Source of the DNA: Filimonas effusa
GTDB taxonomy: Bacteria > Bacteroidota > Bacteroidia > Chitinophagales > Chitinophagaceae
NCBI RefSeq assembly: GCF_004118675.1
Contig: NZ_SDHZ01000005.1
Location: 1-64,000 of the forward strand
DNA length: 64,000 nt
Direction of reading: 5' to 3'
The translations under genes were made by a program, and so were the position numbers. Positions within the stretch are counted from its first letter, which is position 1; each line of letters begins with the position of its first letter. The notes beneath the pieces are model-generated. The model had not been told where the DNA came from and searched no databases. It was given only the letters and a program-made list of their open reading frames with translations. This document shows, piece by piece, positions 63,454-64,000 of the stretch.

Positions 63454-63729
63454 GCCCGATACATCACTGGTATCCGCAGGAAGAGGATTGGGCTCCAGTT
63501 TATCGAGCTGTTTAATTTCTTCCGCTTCGCCCGCCATTTCTTTTTTAGCATCCAGGAATCCATGCAGCCATAAATTCAGGGCGTCAAGGGTTTCAGCCCC
63601 GCTTAATTTGTCGCCCCAGGAACAAATGATCGTAGGCAGGTCGTTATCCTCCGGATGTAAAGCCCTTGCAATTTTCGACAAAGTATTCCTGATCTCGTCA
63701 AAATGATTATTAGGTGGTGTTGCATGCAT
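63451..63729 (-). CDS. Unrecognised 92-aa cytosolic protein
   Basis: The protein has no signal or membrane segment: an N-terminal helix (DEIRNTLSKIARALHPED), an ICSWGDKLSGAETLDALNLWLHGFL region and an acidic C-terminus (EPNPLPADTSDVSG). I recognise no family. It is upstream of yjbQ in the same direction, 18 bases away, and may share its transcript. The frame opposite and an overlapping frame at 63710-63937 look unconvincing. Confidence 0.65.
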   Translation of the reverse strand: MHATPPNNHFDEIRNTLSKIARALHPEDNDLPTIICSWGDKLSGAETLDALNLWLHGFLDAKKEMAGEAEEIKQLDKLEPNPLPADTSDVSG

Positions 63730-64000
63730 AAGTTTCGTTTACAGGAAGCGCTGCAATAGTTGTACCAGCAGCATAATCAGCCTTTTGCAAACATTTCCTG
63801 ATTTGGTAAACATATTGCCGTCCTGCAATGCATCTTTGTTGCCTCTTCAGTACAATGCCCTGTCTGTTAATGCAGGTTGAATATATTTTTATGGCGCGAT
63901 AAAAAAGCGGTCCTTTTAACCGGGGGCCGCTTTTCATTTAGGGTATCGATTAATTTCCTACATTCATTTGCTATTTAAGATGTTATGATGAAAAGATCCT
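63730..64000. other. Right-edge gap with terminator hairpin
   Basis: No gene is visible. AAAAGCGG (63903-63910) and CCGCTTTT (63927-63934) form a hairpin with T tracts on both strands, probably ending a gene beyond the window's right edge. Confidence 0.5.

Noticed and set aside
63710-63937. 75-codon minus-strand frame at the right edge
   Set aside because: It overlaps a terminator hairpin and the start of the 92-aa gene and lacks protein-like character.

Overview
This window looks like chromosomal DNA of a Bacteroidota member, most likely family Chitinophagaceae. The reasons are the many TAnnTTTG-type -7 promoter boxes (often read on the minus strand as TACCTTTGCA), the tiny ribosomal protein bTHX, DUF4286 and DUF5686 proteins, a TonB receptor with a carboxypeptidase-regulatory N-terminus, and a kdp operon carrying its own porin and a split KdpD. 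No species is claimed. I saw no prophage, insertion sequence, CRISPR array or tRNA gene; most of the window is housekeeping and core-metabolic DNA with short intergenic gaps.

Layout. 1-970: three ~115-bp tandem promoter repeats (plus a fourth box) and a leader reading leftwards, apparently for an rRNA operon just outside the left edge. 0.97-9.4 kb: LOG-family protein, exonuclease III with a DUF4286 protein, HU, bTHX, pdxH, pyrH, bestrophin, recQ, and an HTH protein joined to a lipoprotein-like domain. 9.6-12.6 kb (minus): rplM-rpsI-rpsB-tsf with a structured leader and a long rpsB/tsf hairpin. 13-31 kb: mixed singletons and pairs (C1 peptidase, patatin, DPP-IV, DoxX, SRPBCC, YjjG, SDR, prfA-pheS, amidohydrolase, aldo/keto reductase, dienelactone hydrolase, M90 peptidase, ThuA, FecR-like).

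31.3-41.3 kb (plus) is the potassium locus: a DUF7674-like gene, an unrecognised 27-aa membrane microprotein, kdpF, kdpA, kdpB, kdpC, an outer-membrane porin, a GNAT acetyltransferase with a cysteine cluster, a KdpD sensor protein lacking a kinase, and a separate HAMP/PAS histidine kinase. No KdpE response regulator is visible. 41.3-45.7 kb (minus) is a probable metal-uptake operon (Cys-containing secreted protein, TonB receptor, PepSY membrane protein).

45.8-51.9 kb (minus) is the thiamine operon thiS-thiC-tenI-like-thiE-thiG-thiH-thiF under a TPP riboswitch. A 10-bp hairpin arm downstream of the aptamer covers the thiS start codon, giving a readable expression platform. 51.9-64 kb: a DUF5686 surface protein, YkvA protein, large lipoprotein with a beta-barrel partner, DsbA-like protein, barrel protein, anti-sigma-like protein, SNF2 helicase, DUF3606, YwbE, YjbQ and an unknown.

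The points most worth a second look are the kdp locus with its extra small genes and missing KdpE, the thiS start-codon hairpin, the tandem rRNA promoters, the set of promoters lying so close to ATG codons that the mRNAs should be leaderless, and the HTH-lipoprotein joined frame.
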